A stretch of 9,785 bases of DNA from Palsa-892 sp035555855 (GTDB taxonomy: Bacteria; Pseudomonadota; Alphaproteobacteria; Rhizobiales; Xanthobacteraceae), in contig DATMGD010000026.1 in assembly GCA_035555855.1 (NCBI GenBank), forward strand, positions 1 through 9,785. The letters are read 5' to 3'. Position numbers and translations under genes: made by a program. The notes below the pieces were generated by a model. That model saw only the letters and a program-made list of their open reading frames with translations, had not been told where the DNA came from and made no database searches. Below, piece after piece: positions 1 through 7,347 of the stretch (its first letter is position 1; every line of letters starts with the position of its first letter).

Positions 1-27
1 AAAGGCTGCCAACCAAGTTTTTCTCAT
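1..27 (-). CDS. Start of a secreted protein, probably the ABC transporter substrate-binding protein (partial, cut by left edge)
   Basis: Only the first nine codons are present: ATG at 27-25, then MRKTWLAAF. A strong Shine-Dalgarno core (GGGAGGA on the minus strand, 43-37) lies nine bases before the ATG, which is why I call such a short piece a gene. The basic residues followed by a hydrophobic run look like the beginning of a Sec signal peptide. The gene lies on the same strand as, and downstream of, livHMGF and the DUF6867 gene. In related operons this is where a periplasmic branched-chain amino acid binding protein (LivK/LivJ-like, Peripla_BP_6) is often found, so that is my inferred identity. 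The 118-base gap before it (28-145) shows no convincing terminator, so it may be cotranscribed or have its own promoter. The start is well supported; the function is inferred from context only. Confidence 0.6.
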
Positions 28-36
28 GTTCAGTTT

Positions 37-43
37 TCCTCCC
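37..43 (-). promoter_or_regulatory. Ribosome binding site of the left-edge gene
   Basis: On the minus strand this reads GGGAGGA, close to the anti-SD complement, with nine bases between it and the ATG at 27-25. It is the main evidence that a gene starts here and runs off the left edge. Confidence 0.65.
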
Positions 44-145
44 GTAGGACTGGGTTCAGTGGTTTGGCTCTTGTTATCGGATGGCCGGCATTTTGGCTGG
101 ATTCTTAGCGAAGTCACTTGAAAAAACGGCTCAGCTTTTACGGTT

Positions 146-502
146 TTACTGCTGCTTCTCGCGCCAACTGAAGGGCCCGGCTCGCTCATAAAGCCAGCGA
201 TATTGCTGGACCATGCGTTGCACGAGCGCGAGGCGCCACGAGATGCCGCCGACCAGAATGAGAAAGCCGGTATCGGCGAGATAGGCCGGCCACGAAAACA
301 GCTCGGCCTGAAATAGCGCGAAATGAACGAAACGCACCGCGGCGCCGAGCAACAAGAGATAGAAGATCGTCTGCGCGAGCGGGCGCCAGTTGTTGGCGAG
401 CGTATGCCCGGTGATCCAGGCGGTGCCGCCGCCGATCAGGCAGGTGACGAACAGCACTTGCCAGAACGATTCCTTTCCATGGATGGCGACAAGCCAACTC
501 AT
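146..502 (-). CDS. DUF6867 family small inner-membrane protein of the liv operon
   Basis: A 118-residue protein with three hydrophobic segments (about residues 13-33, 43-63 and 73-92) and a charged C-terminal tail rich in Arg and Lys (WREKQQ end). This suggests a three-helix inner-membrane protein; there is no signal peptide and no catalytic motif. I recognise it as the DUF6867 type found in Hyphomicrobiales next to branched-chain amino acid ABC transporters. No biochemical role is known to me. Its start codon overlaps the livF stop in a TGATG junction at 504-500, so translation is probably coupled to livF. The position between livF and the probable binding-protein gene suggests an accessory membrane component, assembly factor or regulator of the transporter, but that is inference. 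The gene is clearly real. The family name is from memory of similar proteins. Confidence 0.85.
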   Translation of the reverse strand: MSWLVAIHGKESFWQVLFVTCLIGGGTAWITGHTLANNWRPLAQTIFYLLLLGAAVRFVHFALFQAELFSWPAYLADTGFLILVGGISWRLALVQRMVQQYRWLYERAGPFSWREKQQ

Positions 503-1221
503 CAGTTGCCCTCGAGATAGGCGCTGCGGACTTCCGGCCGCGCGAGCAGTTCTTGCCCCGAGCCTGTCATCGTCACCGCGCCGTTCACCAGCACGTAGCC
601 GCGGTGGGCGAGCTTCAGGGCGTGAAAGGCATTCTGTTCGACGAGAAAGACGGTGAGCCCTTCATGTTCGTTGAGATCGCGGATCGCGCCGAAGATCTGC
701 TTGACGATGAGTGGCGCGAGTCCGAGCGAAGGTTCGTCGAGCAACAACAGGCGAGGGCGGCTCATGAGCGCGCGGCCGATGGAGAGCATTTGTTGCTCAC
801 CGCCCGAGAGCGTGCCGCCGCGCTGGGTTTGGCGCTTTTCAAGAATGGGGAACAAGTCGAAGACGCGCCGGACGTCCTGATCGAAATTACGGAAGCCGTC
901 GATCGTCGCGCCCATCTGGAGATTTTCGTAGACGGTCATGCGCGGAAAGATCCGGCGGCCCTCCGGCGATTGTGCAATCCGGCTGTGAACGATCTCGTGG
1001 GTCGGCCAGTGTGTAATGTCCTGGCCATCGAACATGATGCGGCCCTCGCGGGCGCGCGGGTCGCCGCAGATCGTCATCATCAGCGTCGACTTGCCCGCGC
1101 CGTTCGCGCCGATGAGGCTCACGATCTCGCCTTGCTGCACTTCGAGGTCGACGCCGTTCAGCGCCGGGATATTGCCGTAGGAGGTTTTTACTCCCTCGAT
1201 GCTGAGCAATGGCGAAGGCAT
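502..1221 (-). CDS. livF: Branched-chain amino acid ABC transporter ATP-binding protein LivF
   Basis: A 239-residue cytoplasmic ATPase, the usual LivF length, that would power uptake of branched-chain or related amino acids with LivG. Visible motifs are Walker A GANGAGKST (38-46), the Q-loop region around SPEGRRIF (85-92), ABC signature LSGGEQQ (138-144), Walker B LLLLDEPS (158-165) and the D-loop GLAP just after. The switch position reads VEQN (194-197), with Gln where many ABC ATPases have His. This is the normal LivF pattern as I recall it, not damage. The short C-terminal end without the BCA-type extension separates it from LivG. Its ATG overlaps the livG stop by one base (TGATG, 1223-1219), and its own stop overlaps the DUF6867 start. 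The true substrate cannot be read from the ATPase; family members also serve amide, urea or aromatic substrates. Confidence 0.95.
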   Translation of the reverse strand: MPSPLLSIEGVKTSYGNIPALNGVDLEVQQGEIVSLIGANGAGKSTLMMTICGDPRAREGRIMFDGQDITHWPTHEIVHSRIAQSPEGRRIFPRMTVYENLQMGATIDGFRNFDQDVRRVFDLFPILEKRQTQRGGTLSGGEQQMLSIGRALMSRPRLLLLDEPSLGLAPLIVKQIFGAIRDLNEHEGLTVFLVEQNAFHALKLAHRGYVLVNGAVTMTGSGQELLARPEVRSAYLEGN

Positions 1222-2039
1222 CAGGCGACTTCCTGTGCTTCGACGCCGAGATAGGCGGCGATGACTTTCGGATCGTTTTTGATTTGCGCGGGAGCGCCTT
1301 CGGCGATCTTCTGGCCGTAATCGAGCACGACGATGTGGTCGGAAATTTCCATCACGACGCGCATGTGATGTTCGATCAGCAGAATAGAAGTGTTGGTTTC
1401 GGCGCGCAGATCGAGCAGAAATTTATTGAGCTGGAGCGCCTCGCGCGGATTGAGGCCGGCAGCGGGTTCATCGAGACAAAGCAGCACGGGCTCCGCGCAC
1501 ATCGCGCGGGCGATTTCGAGTCTGCGCTGTTGGCCGTAAGCAAGTGCCCCCGCGGGATCGTCCGCTCGATCGAGCAGGCCGATCCGGTCGAGCCAGAAGC
1601 GGGCACGGTCGATCGCTTCCTTTTGCGCCTCGCGATAGCTCCACCAGCCGATGAGGCCGAGCAACGTGAAGCCCGATGCCTTCATCAGCCGGTTATGTTG
1701 CGCAATGAGCAGGTTCTCGAGCGCGGTCATGCCGGGGAAGAGACGGATATTCTGGAATGTGCGCGCGACGCGGGCTTGCTTGGCGATTTTGAATTCGGGC
1801 AGACGCTCGAGCAGAAATTGCCGGTTGTTGTCGTGGCGAAGCGTCAGCATGCCTTCGGTCGGCTGATAAAAGCCTGTGATGCAATTGAACAGCGTGGTTT
1901 TGCCCGCGCCATTGGGGCCGATGATCGCGGTGATCTTTCCGCGTTCGGCGGTGAACGAAAGGTCGCTGACCGCGACAAGGCCGCCGAAGCGCATCGTGAG
2001 ATGTCGGACATCGAGAATGAGGTCGGGCGCGGAATTCAC
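1221..2039 (-). CDS. livG: Branched-chain amino acid ABC transporter ATP-binding protein LivG
   Basis: A 272-residue ABC ATPase, the partner of LivF. It shows Walker A GPNGAGKTT (41-49), the Q-loop in ARTFQNIRLF (92-101), signature LAYGQQRRLEIARAM (166-180, a degenerate LSGGQ typical of LivG), Walker B VLLCLDEPAAGL (185-196) and H-loop His224 in LLIEHHM. The end carries the LivG-type C-terminal motif (DPKVIAAYLG, 257-266). The start is GTG at 2039-2037, overlapping the livM stop in a four-base GTGA junction, which implies translational coupling; the next in-frame Met (residue 16) would cut into the first beta strand. The LivG insert between about residues 112 and 142 is also present. Together with livF, livM and livH it completes a HAAT-family importer. 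Confidence 0.95.
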   Translation of the reverse strand: MNSAPDLILDVRHLTMRFGGLVAVSDLSFTAERGKITAIIGPNGAGKTTLFNCITGFYQPTEGMLTLRHDNNRQFLLERLPEFKIAKQARVARTFQNIRLFPGMTALENLLIAQHNRLMKASGFTLLGLIGWWSYREAQKEAIDRARFWLDRIGLLDRADDPAGALAYGQQRRLEIARAMCAEPVLLCLDEPAAGLNPREALQLNKFLLDLRAETNTSILLIEHHMRVVMEISDHIVVLDYGQKIAEGAPAQIKNDPKVIAAYLGVEAQEVA

Positions 2040-3364
2040 TGGCGCGCCTCCTCGATGATAGAGGCGGGTATCGGCTTTTTATCCTCGAGAAACACCGAGG
2101 GCGTTCGGGTCGCGACGAGGCCGCGCGGCCGCCACACCATGATGCCGACCATGGCCGCGCCGAAGACGAGCATGCGGAATTGCTCGAAGTTACGAAACAG
2201 CTCGAAGCCGCCGATCATGGCGAGTGCCGCGATGGCGACACCGAGCTGCGAGCCCATGCCGCCGAGCACGACGATGGCGAGCACAAGCGCAGACTCCATG
2301 AAGACGAAAGATTCCGGGCTGATGAAGCCCTGGCGTGTCGCGAAGAACGATCCGGCGAAACCTGCGAACAGCGCGCCGGTCGCGAACGCGGTGAGCTTGG
2401 TATTTGTCGTGTTGATGCCTAGCGAGCGGCAGGCGATTTCGTCTTCCCGCAGCGCTTCCCATGCGCGCCCGATGGGAAGCTGGCGCAGGCGGATTGTGAC
2501 AAGGCAAGTGATCAGCGCCAGCACCAGGATCACATAATATAGAAACACCACGCGGTGCGTCGGCGTGAACTCGAGATTGAATATCGCGGCGAAGCCGTCC
2601 GGTTCGTTGTTGAACGGAATGCCGAAGAAGCTCGGGCGCGGAATACCGGAGATGCCGTTGGGGCCGCCGGTGAAATCCTGCCAGTTGACGATCACCAGAC
2701 GGATGATTTCGCCGAATGCGAGCGTAACGATCGCGAGATAATCGCCGCGCAATCGCAGCACCGGGAAACCGAGGAGGACGCCCCAGAAGGCAGCGAGGAC
2801 ACCGGCAAGCGGCAGGCAAAGCCAGAACGAAAAACCGAAATTTTTAGCGAGCAGCGCATAGGAATAGGCGCCGACCGCATAGAAAGCGACATAACCAAGA
2901 TCGAGCAGCCCTGCGAGGCCGACAACGATGTTCAGGCCCCAGGCGAGCATCGTGTAGGTCAGCACCAGGATGCCGAGGTCGAGCAGGTAGCGGTTTTGGA
3001 AAAACAGTACCGGCACGGCAAGCGCAAACAAAAGCAACGCGGGCGCCACGAAGCGCTCGAGTTTGTGAACGGTGCTCGTGATCCGTGGCGGCACAAGCGG
3101 GCCCGAGCGATGCTTGCCGCGGTAGCGGGCGATCAGCGCGATCAGGAAACGCCCGGCGAAGACAATCGCGACCGAAGTGGCGAGCAGACCGGGGCGTGGA
3201 CTTACGGTGAGGGTGCCGGTCGAGCCGGTCTTTGTCACGACACCGAGCATCAGCGAGAACAGACCGAAGGCAACGAGGGCCGCGACGAAGGCGTCTTTCA
3301 GCGCGCCGCCGAAATCGAGGCGTGATTTCCGCGCGTTGTTTTCGGCATGATCCTGCACCGGCAA
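2036..3364 (-). CDS. livM: Branched-chain amino acid ABC transporter permease LivM
   Basis: An inner-membrane permease of about 440 residues, forming the translocation channel with LivH. Residues 1-100 are an N-terminal extension with two hydrophobic segments (about 22-42 and 60-80), like the DUF3382 region of longer LivM proteins such as that of E. coli. The core then begins with the family hallmark NIVVGLAGLLDLGYVAFYAVGAY (split 145-158 and 159-167). The cytoplasmic EAA loop that contacts the ATPase is GRAWEALREDEIACRSLGIN (299-318). The last helices run from 358 to 411. The start is uncertain: the longest frame begins with TTG at 3364, but a GTG two codons on (3358-3356) sits at a better distance from the weak GAACGAG sequence. 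There is no nearby in-frame ATG. The gene begins only six bases after the livH stop and overlaps livG by four bases. Confidence 0.93.
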   Translation of the reverse strand: MPVQDHAENNARKSRLDFGGALKDAFVAALVAFGLFSLMLGVVTKTGSTGTLTVSPRPGLLATSVAIVFAGRFLIALIARYRGKHRSGPLVPPRITSTVHKLERFVAPALLLFALAVPVLFFQNRYLLDLGILVLTYTMLAWGLNIVVGLAGLLDLGYVAFYAVGAYSYALLAKNFGFSFWLCLPLAGVLAAFWGVLLGFPVLRLRGDYLAIVTLAFGEIIRLVIVNWQDFTGGPNGISGIPRPSFFGIPFNNEPDGFAAIFNLEFTPTHRVVFLYYVILVLALITCLVTIRLRQLPIGRAWEALREDEIACRSLGINTTNTKLTAFATGALFAGFAGSFFATRQGFISPESFVFMESALVLAIVVLGGMGSQLGVAIAALAMIGGFELFRNFEQFRMLVFGAAMVGIMVWRPRGLVATRTPSVFLEDKKPIPASIIEEARQ

Positions 3365-3370
3365 GCTCGT

Positions 3371-4285
<915 letters not shown>

Positions 4286-4304
4286 GCCATCCCCATCCGC
4301 CGCT

Positions 4305-4333
4305 AGAATGCCGACAGGCTTATGCGGATTCAA
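4305..4333 (-). promoter_or_regulatory. Candidate promoter of the liv operon (weak)
   Basis: Reading the minus strand, TTGAAT (4333-4328) is followed after exactly 17 bases by CATTCT (4310-4305). The -35 element is good and the -10 element poor (three of six consensus bases). It lies 20 bases upstream of the livH ATG in the only intergenic space before the operon. This is pattern matching by eye and could be chance. Confidence 0.25.
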
Positions 4334-4362
4334 GAAAAGAGTTAAGCTGTCGCGATTTTTCC

Positions 4363-4370
4363 AAGGGAGG
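4363..4370 (+). promoter_or_regulatory. Strong ribosome binding site of the Bug-family gene
   Basis: AAGGGAGG with five bases to the ATG at 4376. It fixes the start of the binding protein in the frame that gives a clean signal peptide. It rules out the ATG at 4372-4374, which belongs to another frame. Confidence 0.7.
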
Positions 4371-4375
4371 GATGG

Positions 4376-5353
4376 ATGCTAAAAAAGCTCGTTTTGAGTG
4401 GGTTTGTAGCTGTGTTCGCGCTTGCGGGTTCGGCAGTAGCGCAGGATTTTCCGAACCGTCAGATGACGCTGATCGTTCCGTTCGCAGCCGGCGGTCCGCA
4501 GGACGGCATCGGCCGTATCATCGCGCAGCGGATGAGCGAGATTCTCAAGCAGCAAGTGATCGTCGAGAACGTCGGCGGCGCGGGCGGCATGATCGGTTCA
4601 GTGCAGGCGATGCGCGCCAAGCCGGATGGTTACACCTTCCTGCTCGCGAGCGTCGGCACACACGCGCAGAATCAGACGCTCTATAAGAAGCCGGCCTACA
4701 ATTCCGTGACGGAATTCACGCCGGTTGCGTTGATCGCCGAGACGCCGATCGTCATCATCACCAAAAAGAATCTGCCGCCAAAGAACCTGCAGGAATTCAT
4801 CGCTTACGCCAAAGCCAACCAAGGTAAGATGTCGTACGGCTCGGCCGGAGCCGGCTCTGCGACGCATCTTGGTTGCGTCGTCGCGAATTCAGTGATGGGC
4901 ACCAACATCGTTCACGTTCCCTACAAAGGAACGGGACCGGCCATGCAAGATTTGCTCGCCGGACAGATCGACTTCCTGTGCGACATCCTCAATACGGCAA
5001 AGCCGCAGATCGATGGCGGCAAGGTGAACGCGATTGCGATCATGACCAAGCAGCGCTCGCCTGCCTTGCCGAACGTGCCGACAGCGCTCGAGCAGGGCGT
5101 GAAGGGCATGGAGGCCTATACCTGGAGCGCGGTCTTCCTGCCGAAGGATGCGCCGGCCAATGTCGTCAAGACGTTGAACGACGCGATTGTCCAGTCGATG
5201 AACACGCCGTCGGTGAAAGAGCACCTCGCGCGTCTCGGCGCGGAAGTTGTGACCAACGACCGTGCGACTTCCGCTTATCTCGGCCAGTTCCTGAAGGACG
5301 AAATCGCCAAGTGGGCGGATCCGATCAAGAAGAGTGGCGTCTCGATCGATTGA
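4376..5353 (+). CDS. Bug-family (tripartite tricarboxylate transporter type) periplasmic substrate-binding protein
   Basis: A 325-residue secreted protein of normal Bug/TctC length. A Sec signal peptide is plain: MLKK, a hydrophobic core to about residue 20, and cleavage after AVA (residue 22), leaving QDFPNRQMTL. The mature protein opens with IVPFAAGGPQDGIGR (33-47), the beta1/P-loop-like motif of the family, and carries VIVENVGGAGGMIGS (61-75), the PDGYTFLLAS region (83-92), VPYKGTGPAMQDLLAGQIDF (181-200) and LPNVPTALEQG (231-241). These proteins bind carboxylated compounds (citrate-type acids, aromatic carboxylates, nicotinate and others), so the ligand is not predictable. No TctA or TctB membrane genes are nearby, making this an orphan Bug, which is common in this group. 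The gene diverges from livH and ends at a hairpin terminator shared with pcaD. Confidence 0.93.
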   Translation: MLKKLVLSGFVAVFALAGSAVAQDFPNRQMTLIVPFAAGGPQDGIGRIIAQRMSEILKQQVIVENVGGAGGMIGSVQAMRAKPDGYTFLLASVGTHAQNQTLYKKPAYNSVTEFTPVALIAETPIVIITKKNLPPKNLQEFIAYAKANQGKMSYGSAGAGSATHLGCVVANSVMGTNIVHVPYKGTGPAMQDLLAGQIDFLCDILNTAKPQIDGGKVNAIAIMTKQRSPALPNVPTALEQGVKGMEAYTWSAVFLPKDAPANVVKTLNDAIVQSMNTPSVKEHLARLGAEVVTNDRATSAYLGQFLKDEIAKWADPIKKSGVSID

Positions 5354-5372
5354 TCGCTTACAGTACGAAAAG

Positions 5373-5404
5373 AAAATGGGCCTTCGCGGGCCCATTTTTA
5401 TTTT
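5373..5404. terminator. Bidirectional intrinsic terminator
   Basis: A perfect 10-base-pair stem (AAAATGGGCC at 5373-5382 with GGCCCATTTT at 5389-5398) closes a six-base loop, TTCGCG. On the plus strand it runs into TTTTTATTTT; on the minus strand it runs into TTTTCTTTT. It lies between the stop of the Bug gene (5353) and the stop of the convergent hydrolase gene (5420), so it serves both. Confidence 0.9.
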
Positions 5405-5419
5405 GGACGCGAGAAAAGT

Positions 5420-6196
5420 TCAGGCGAGGAAATCCTCGACCGCGCGGGTGAACTGCGCGCTCTGCTCGATATTGGAGAGGTGCGCGGCTTCGAGACTGAC
5501 GAGCTTCGCGCGCGCGATACGCTGCGCGATGAACTCACTGCCTTCCGGCGGCGTCGCCGGGTCAAGGCTGCCGGCGATCACAAGCGTCGGCAATTTCACG
5601 CCGCCGATCGCCCAGCGAAAATCGGCGTCTCGTATTGCGGCCGAGCAACCGGCGTATCCGTGTTTCGGTGTGGTCAACAGCATCTTGCGTATCTTCTCGA
5701 TCGCCGGCGGTTTGGTGTCGCGGAACTTCTTGGAGAGCCAGCGCTCGATCGTCGCATCCACCAGGGCCTTCATGCCCTTGTCGAGCACGGTCATGATGCG
5801 CGCGTTCCAGATGTCCTGGGCGCCGATACGGGGGCCGGTATTGGCGAGAATGATTTTCTGGAAGCGATGCGGCGCATTGCAGGCGAGCCACATGCCGGTA
5901 GTGCCGCCCATCGACAGACCGAGGAAGTTTGTTTTCTTGATTTCGAGATGATCGAGGATCGCAAGCACGTCGCGGCCAAGCCGGTCGATAGTGTAGGGGC
6001 CCTTCGGGGCGCCGGACTTGCCGTGCCCGCGCTGGTCGTAACGAATAACTCGATAGCGTTTGGCCAAAGCTTTGGCCTGCTCGTCCCACATATGCAGGTT
6101 GGTGCCTAGGGAATTTGAGATGACGAGCGGCGGCGCGCTCGCAACGCCGTCGATTTCAACATTGATCTTGCAGCCGGCTGCATCAATCGTGGGCAT
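5420..6196 (-). CDS. pcaD: 3-oxoadipate enol-lactonase (alpha/beta hydrolase)
   Basis: A 258-residue cytoplasmic alpha/beta hydrolase. PcaD hydrolyses beta-ketoadipate enol-lactone to beta-ketoadipate in the protocatechuate/catechol branch of aromatic degradation. The N-terminal VISNSLGTNLHMWDEQ (25-40) is very like the PcaD oxyanion-hole region. RYDQRGHGKS (52-61) follows, and the nucleophile elbow is GLSMGG (93-98) with Ser95. The likely acid is Asp212 in AGSLDPATPP (208-217) and the base His239 in AAHLSN (237-242), so the triad is complete. The start has a GAGGAA Shine-Dalgarno (6207-6202) five bases before the ATG. It stands alone: no pcaC, pcaB or pcaHG is visible, and the gene convergent with it encodes a Bug binding protein. 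A related lactonase or esterase of the same fold is possible, so the exact substrate is less sure than the fold. Confidence 0.85.
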   Translation of the reverse strand: MPTIDAAGCKINVEIDGVASAPPLVISNSLGTNLHMWDEQAKALAKRYRVIRYDQRGHGKSGAPKGPYTIDRLGRDVLAILDHLEIKKTNFLGLSMGGTTGMWLACNAPHRFQKIILANTGPRIGAQDIWNARIMTVLDKGMKALVDATIERWLSKKFRDTKPPAIEKIRKMLLTTPKHGYAGCSAAIRDADFRWAIGGVKLPTLVIAGSLDPATPPEGSEFIAQRIARAKLVSLEAAHLSNIEQSAQFTRAVEDFLA

Positions 6197-6318
6197 GGAG
6201 CTTCCTCGGTTTCATTGTCACTTTGGGCGGACTTGGTAAACGGACGCAAGCCATTCAGTGTCGCATTATATCGCCAGCCGGTTTCCCGGCGAAGAAGGGC
6301 ATGATAGCGTCCTGCCAC

Positions 6319-7347
6319 ATGAAATTCGGTTTGACCCCTATTACGGAAGCGCTCGGTGCGATCGCCGTCCATTCGGTCCGCACCCGCGACAACCTGGTGC
6401 GCAAAGGCGCGGTGATTTCGCGCGAAGATCTTGTTGCGCTCCATGCCGCCGGCATTTTCGAGATCATGACGGCACGGCTCGAACCCGGTGACGTCGGCGA
6501 GGATGAAGCGGCGACGGCGCTTGCCAACGCCATCGCAGGCGACGAGGTCGAGGTCGAGGCAGCTTTCACCGGACGCTCCAATCTGCGGGCCGTTCGGCCC
6601 GGCATCGTGGCCATCGACCGCGCGGGCGTCGATCGGGTGAACGCGGTGCATGAAGCGGTGACGTTCGCCACCCGCTTTCCATTTCAGCCGGTGCTGGCGG
6701 GCGAAGTAGTCGGCACCATCAAGATCATTCCGTTTGCGATCCACGAGAATGTGCTGCGCGAGGTGCTCGCGGTGGCAAGACCGGTTCTCGCCGTCACCCC
6801 TTACACGGTGAAATCGGTGGCGCTGATCTCGACACGGTTGCCCGGTCTTTCCGAAAAAGTAATCGACAAGACGCTGCGCGTCATGGAAGCGCGCTTGCAG
6901 CCTGCAGGTGCGGCCATTTCTTCGGAACAGCGTGTGCCGCACGCGCCGGATGAGATCGCGAAGTCTATCGGTGCGGCGATTAATAGCGGCGCAGAACTTG
7001 TCATCGTTCTCGGCGCAACTGCGATTGCCGACCGGCGCGATGTCGTGCCGTCGGCGCTTACGCGGGCCGGCGGCGAGATCGAGCACTTCGGCGTGCCGGT
7101 TGATCCCGGCAACCTCATGTTGATCGGCCGCGTTAATGGCGTGCCGGTGATCGGCGCGCCGGGTTGCGCGCGCAGCGCCAAACCAAGCGGCTTCGATCGT
7201 GTACTTGCTCGCCTGCTGACGGCACTGCCGATCGCGCGCGAAGAGGTGACAACGCTCGGTGTCGGCGGGCTGCTGCTCGAAGCGGGCGCCCGCCCGCAGG
7301 AGCAGGAAAACCTCGCGCTGCGTATCGCCGGTCAAAAGGGCGCGTAA
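6319..7347 (+). CDS. Stand-alone MoeA-like molybdopterin-binding protein
   Basis: A 342-residue protein from the chosen start MKFGLTPITEALGAI, which resembles the N-terminus of molybdopterin-binding proteins of this type. An upstream in-frame ATG at 6301 (six extra residues) has a GAAGAAGGG run directly before it and is a real alternative; the ATG at 6223 is less likely. The C-terminal half looks like a MoaB/Mog fold: AELVIVLGATAIADRRDVVP (225-244) stands where MoeA/CinA have the TGGVS-type loop, and GAPGCARSAKPSGFDRVL (279-296) where MoeA has LPGNP. I expect a role in molybdenum cofactor handling or maturation of molybdo-enzymes of the xanthine dehydrogenase/CO dehydrogenase type. Many relatives are, as I recall, fused to a C-terminal MobA-like nucleotidyltransferase; here the protein ends after GARPQEQENLALRIAGQKGA. 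The gene diverges from pcaD across 122 bases and overlaps bcsS at its 3' end by 16 bases. Confidence 0.82.
   Translation: MKFGLTPITEALGAIAVHSVRTRDNLVRKGAVISREDLVALHAAGIFEIMTARLEPGDVGEDEAATALANAIAGDEVEVEAAFTGRSNLRAVRPGIVAIDRAGVDRVNAVHEAVTFATRFPFQPVLAGEVVGTIKIIPFAIHENVLREVLAVARPVLAVTPYTVKSVALISTRLPGLSEKVIDKTLRVMEARLQPAGAAISSEQRVPHAPDEIAKSIGAAINSGAELVIVLGATAIADRRDVVPSALTRAGGEIEHFGVPVDPGNLMLIGRVNGVPVIGAPGCARSAKPSGFDRVLARLLTALPIAREEVTTLGVGGLLLEAGARPQEQENLALRIAGQKGA

Noticed and set aside
28..145. A possible terminator between the DUF6867 gene and the left-edge gene
   Set aside because: There is a run of T on the minus strand (near 126-120), but no GC-rich stem pairs in front of it.
194..197. Apparent loss of the switch histidine in LivF (residues 194-197, VEQN; coordinates here are residue numbers of LivF)
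   Set aside because: Gln at this position is usual for LivF proteins as I know the family, so it is not a defect.
553..1254. A 233-codon plus-strand frame opposite livF
   Set aside because: Shadow of livF, which has every expected ATPase motif; no Shine-Dalgarno or recognisable domain.
1209..2537. A 442-codon open frame on the plus strand opposite livG and livM
   Set aside because: It is antisense to two genes with complete ABC and permease motifs. Its composition (Arg, His, Asp, Glu rich, no domain) is what the opposite strand of GC-rich coding DNA gives.
2555..3325. A 256-codon plus-strand frame opposite livM, very rich in Glu, Gln and Arg
   Set aside because: Shadow of the permease. The charged composition is the complement of hydrophobic codons.
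4286..4333. Extended LivH start at a TTG (4333)
   Set aside because: The extra residues do not resemble LivH, while the ATG at 4285 gives the canonical N-terminus. The TTG is more likely part of a promoter element.
4873..5451. A 192-codon plus-strand frame inside the Bug gene that runs through the terminator
   Set aside because: Out-of-frame shadow; its end crosses a strong intrinsic terminator and its sequence is low-complexity and Arg-rich.
6106..7335. A 409-codon minus-strand frame opposite the molybdopterin-binding gene
   Set aside because: Antisense shadow rich in Arg, His and Asp that would also overlap the pcaD start. The plus-strand product has clear family motifs.
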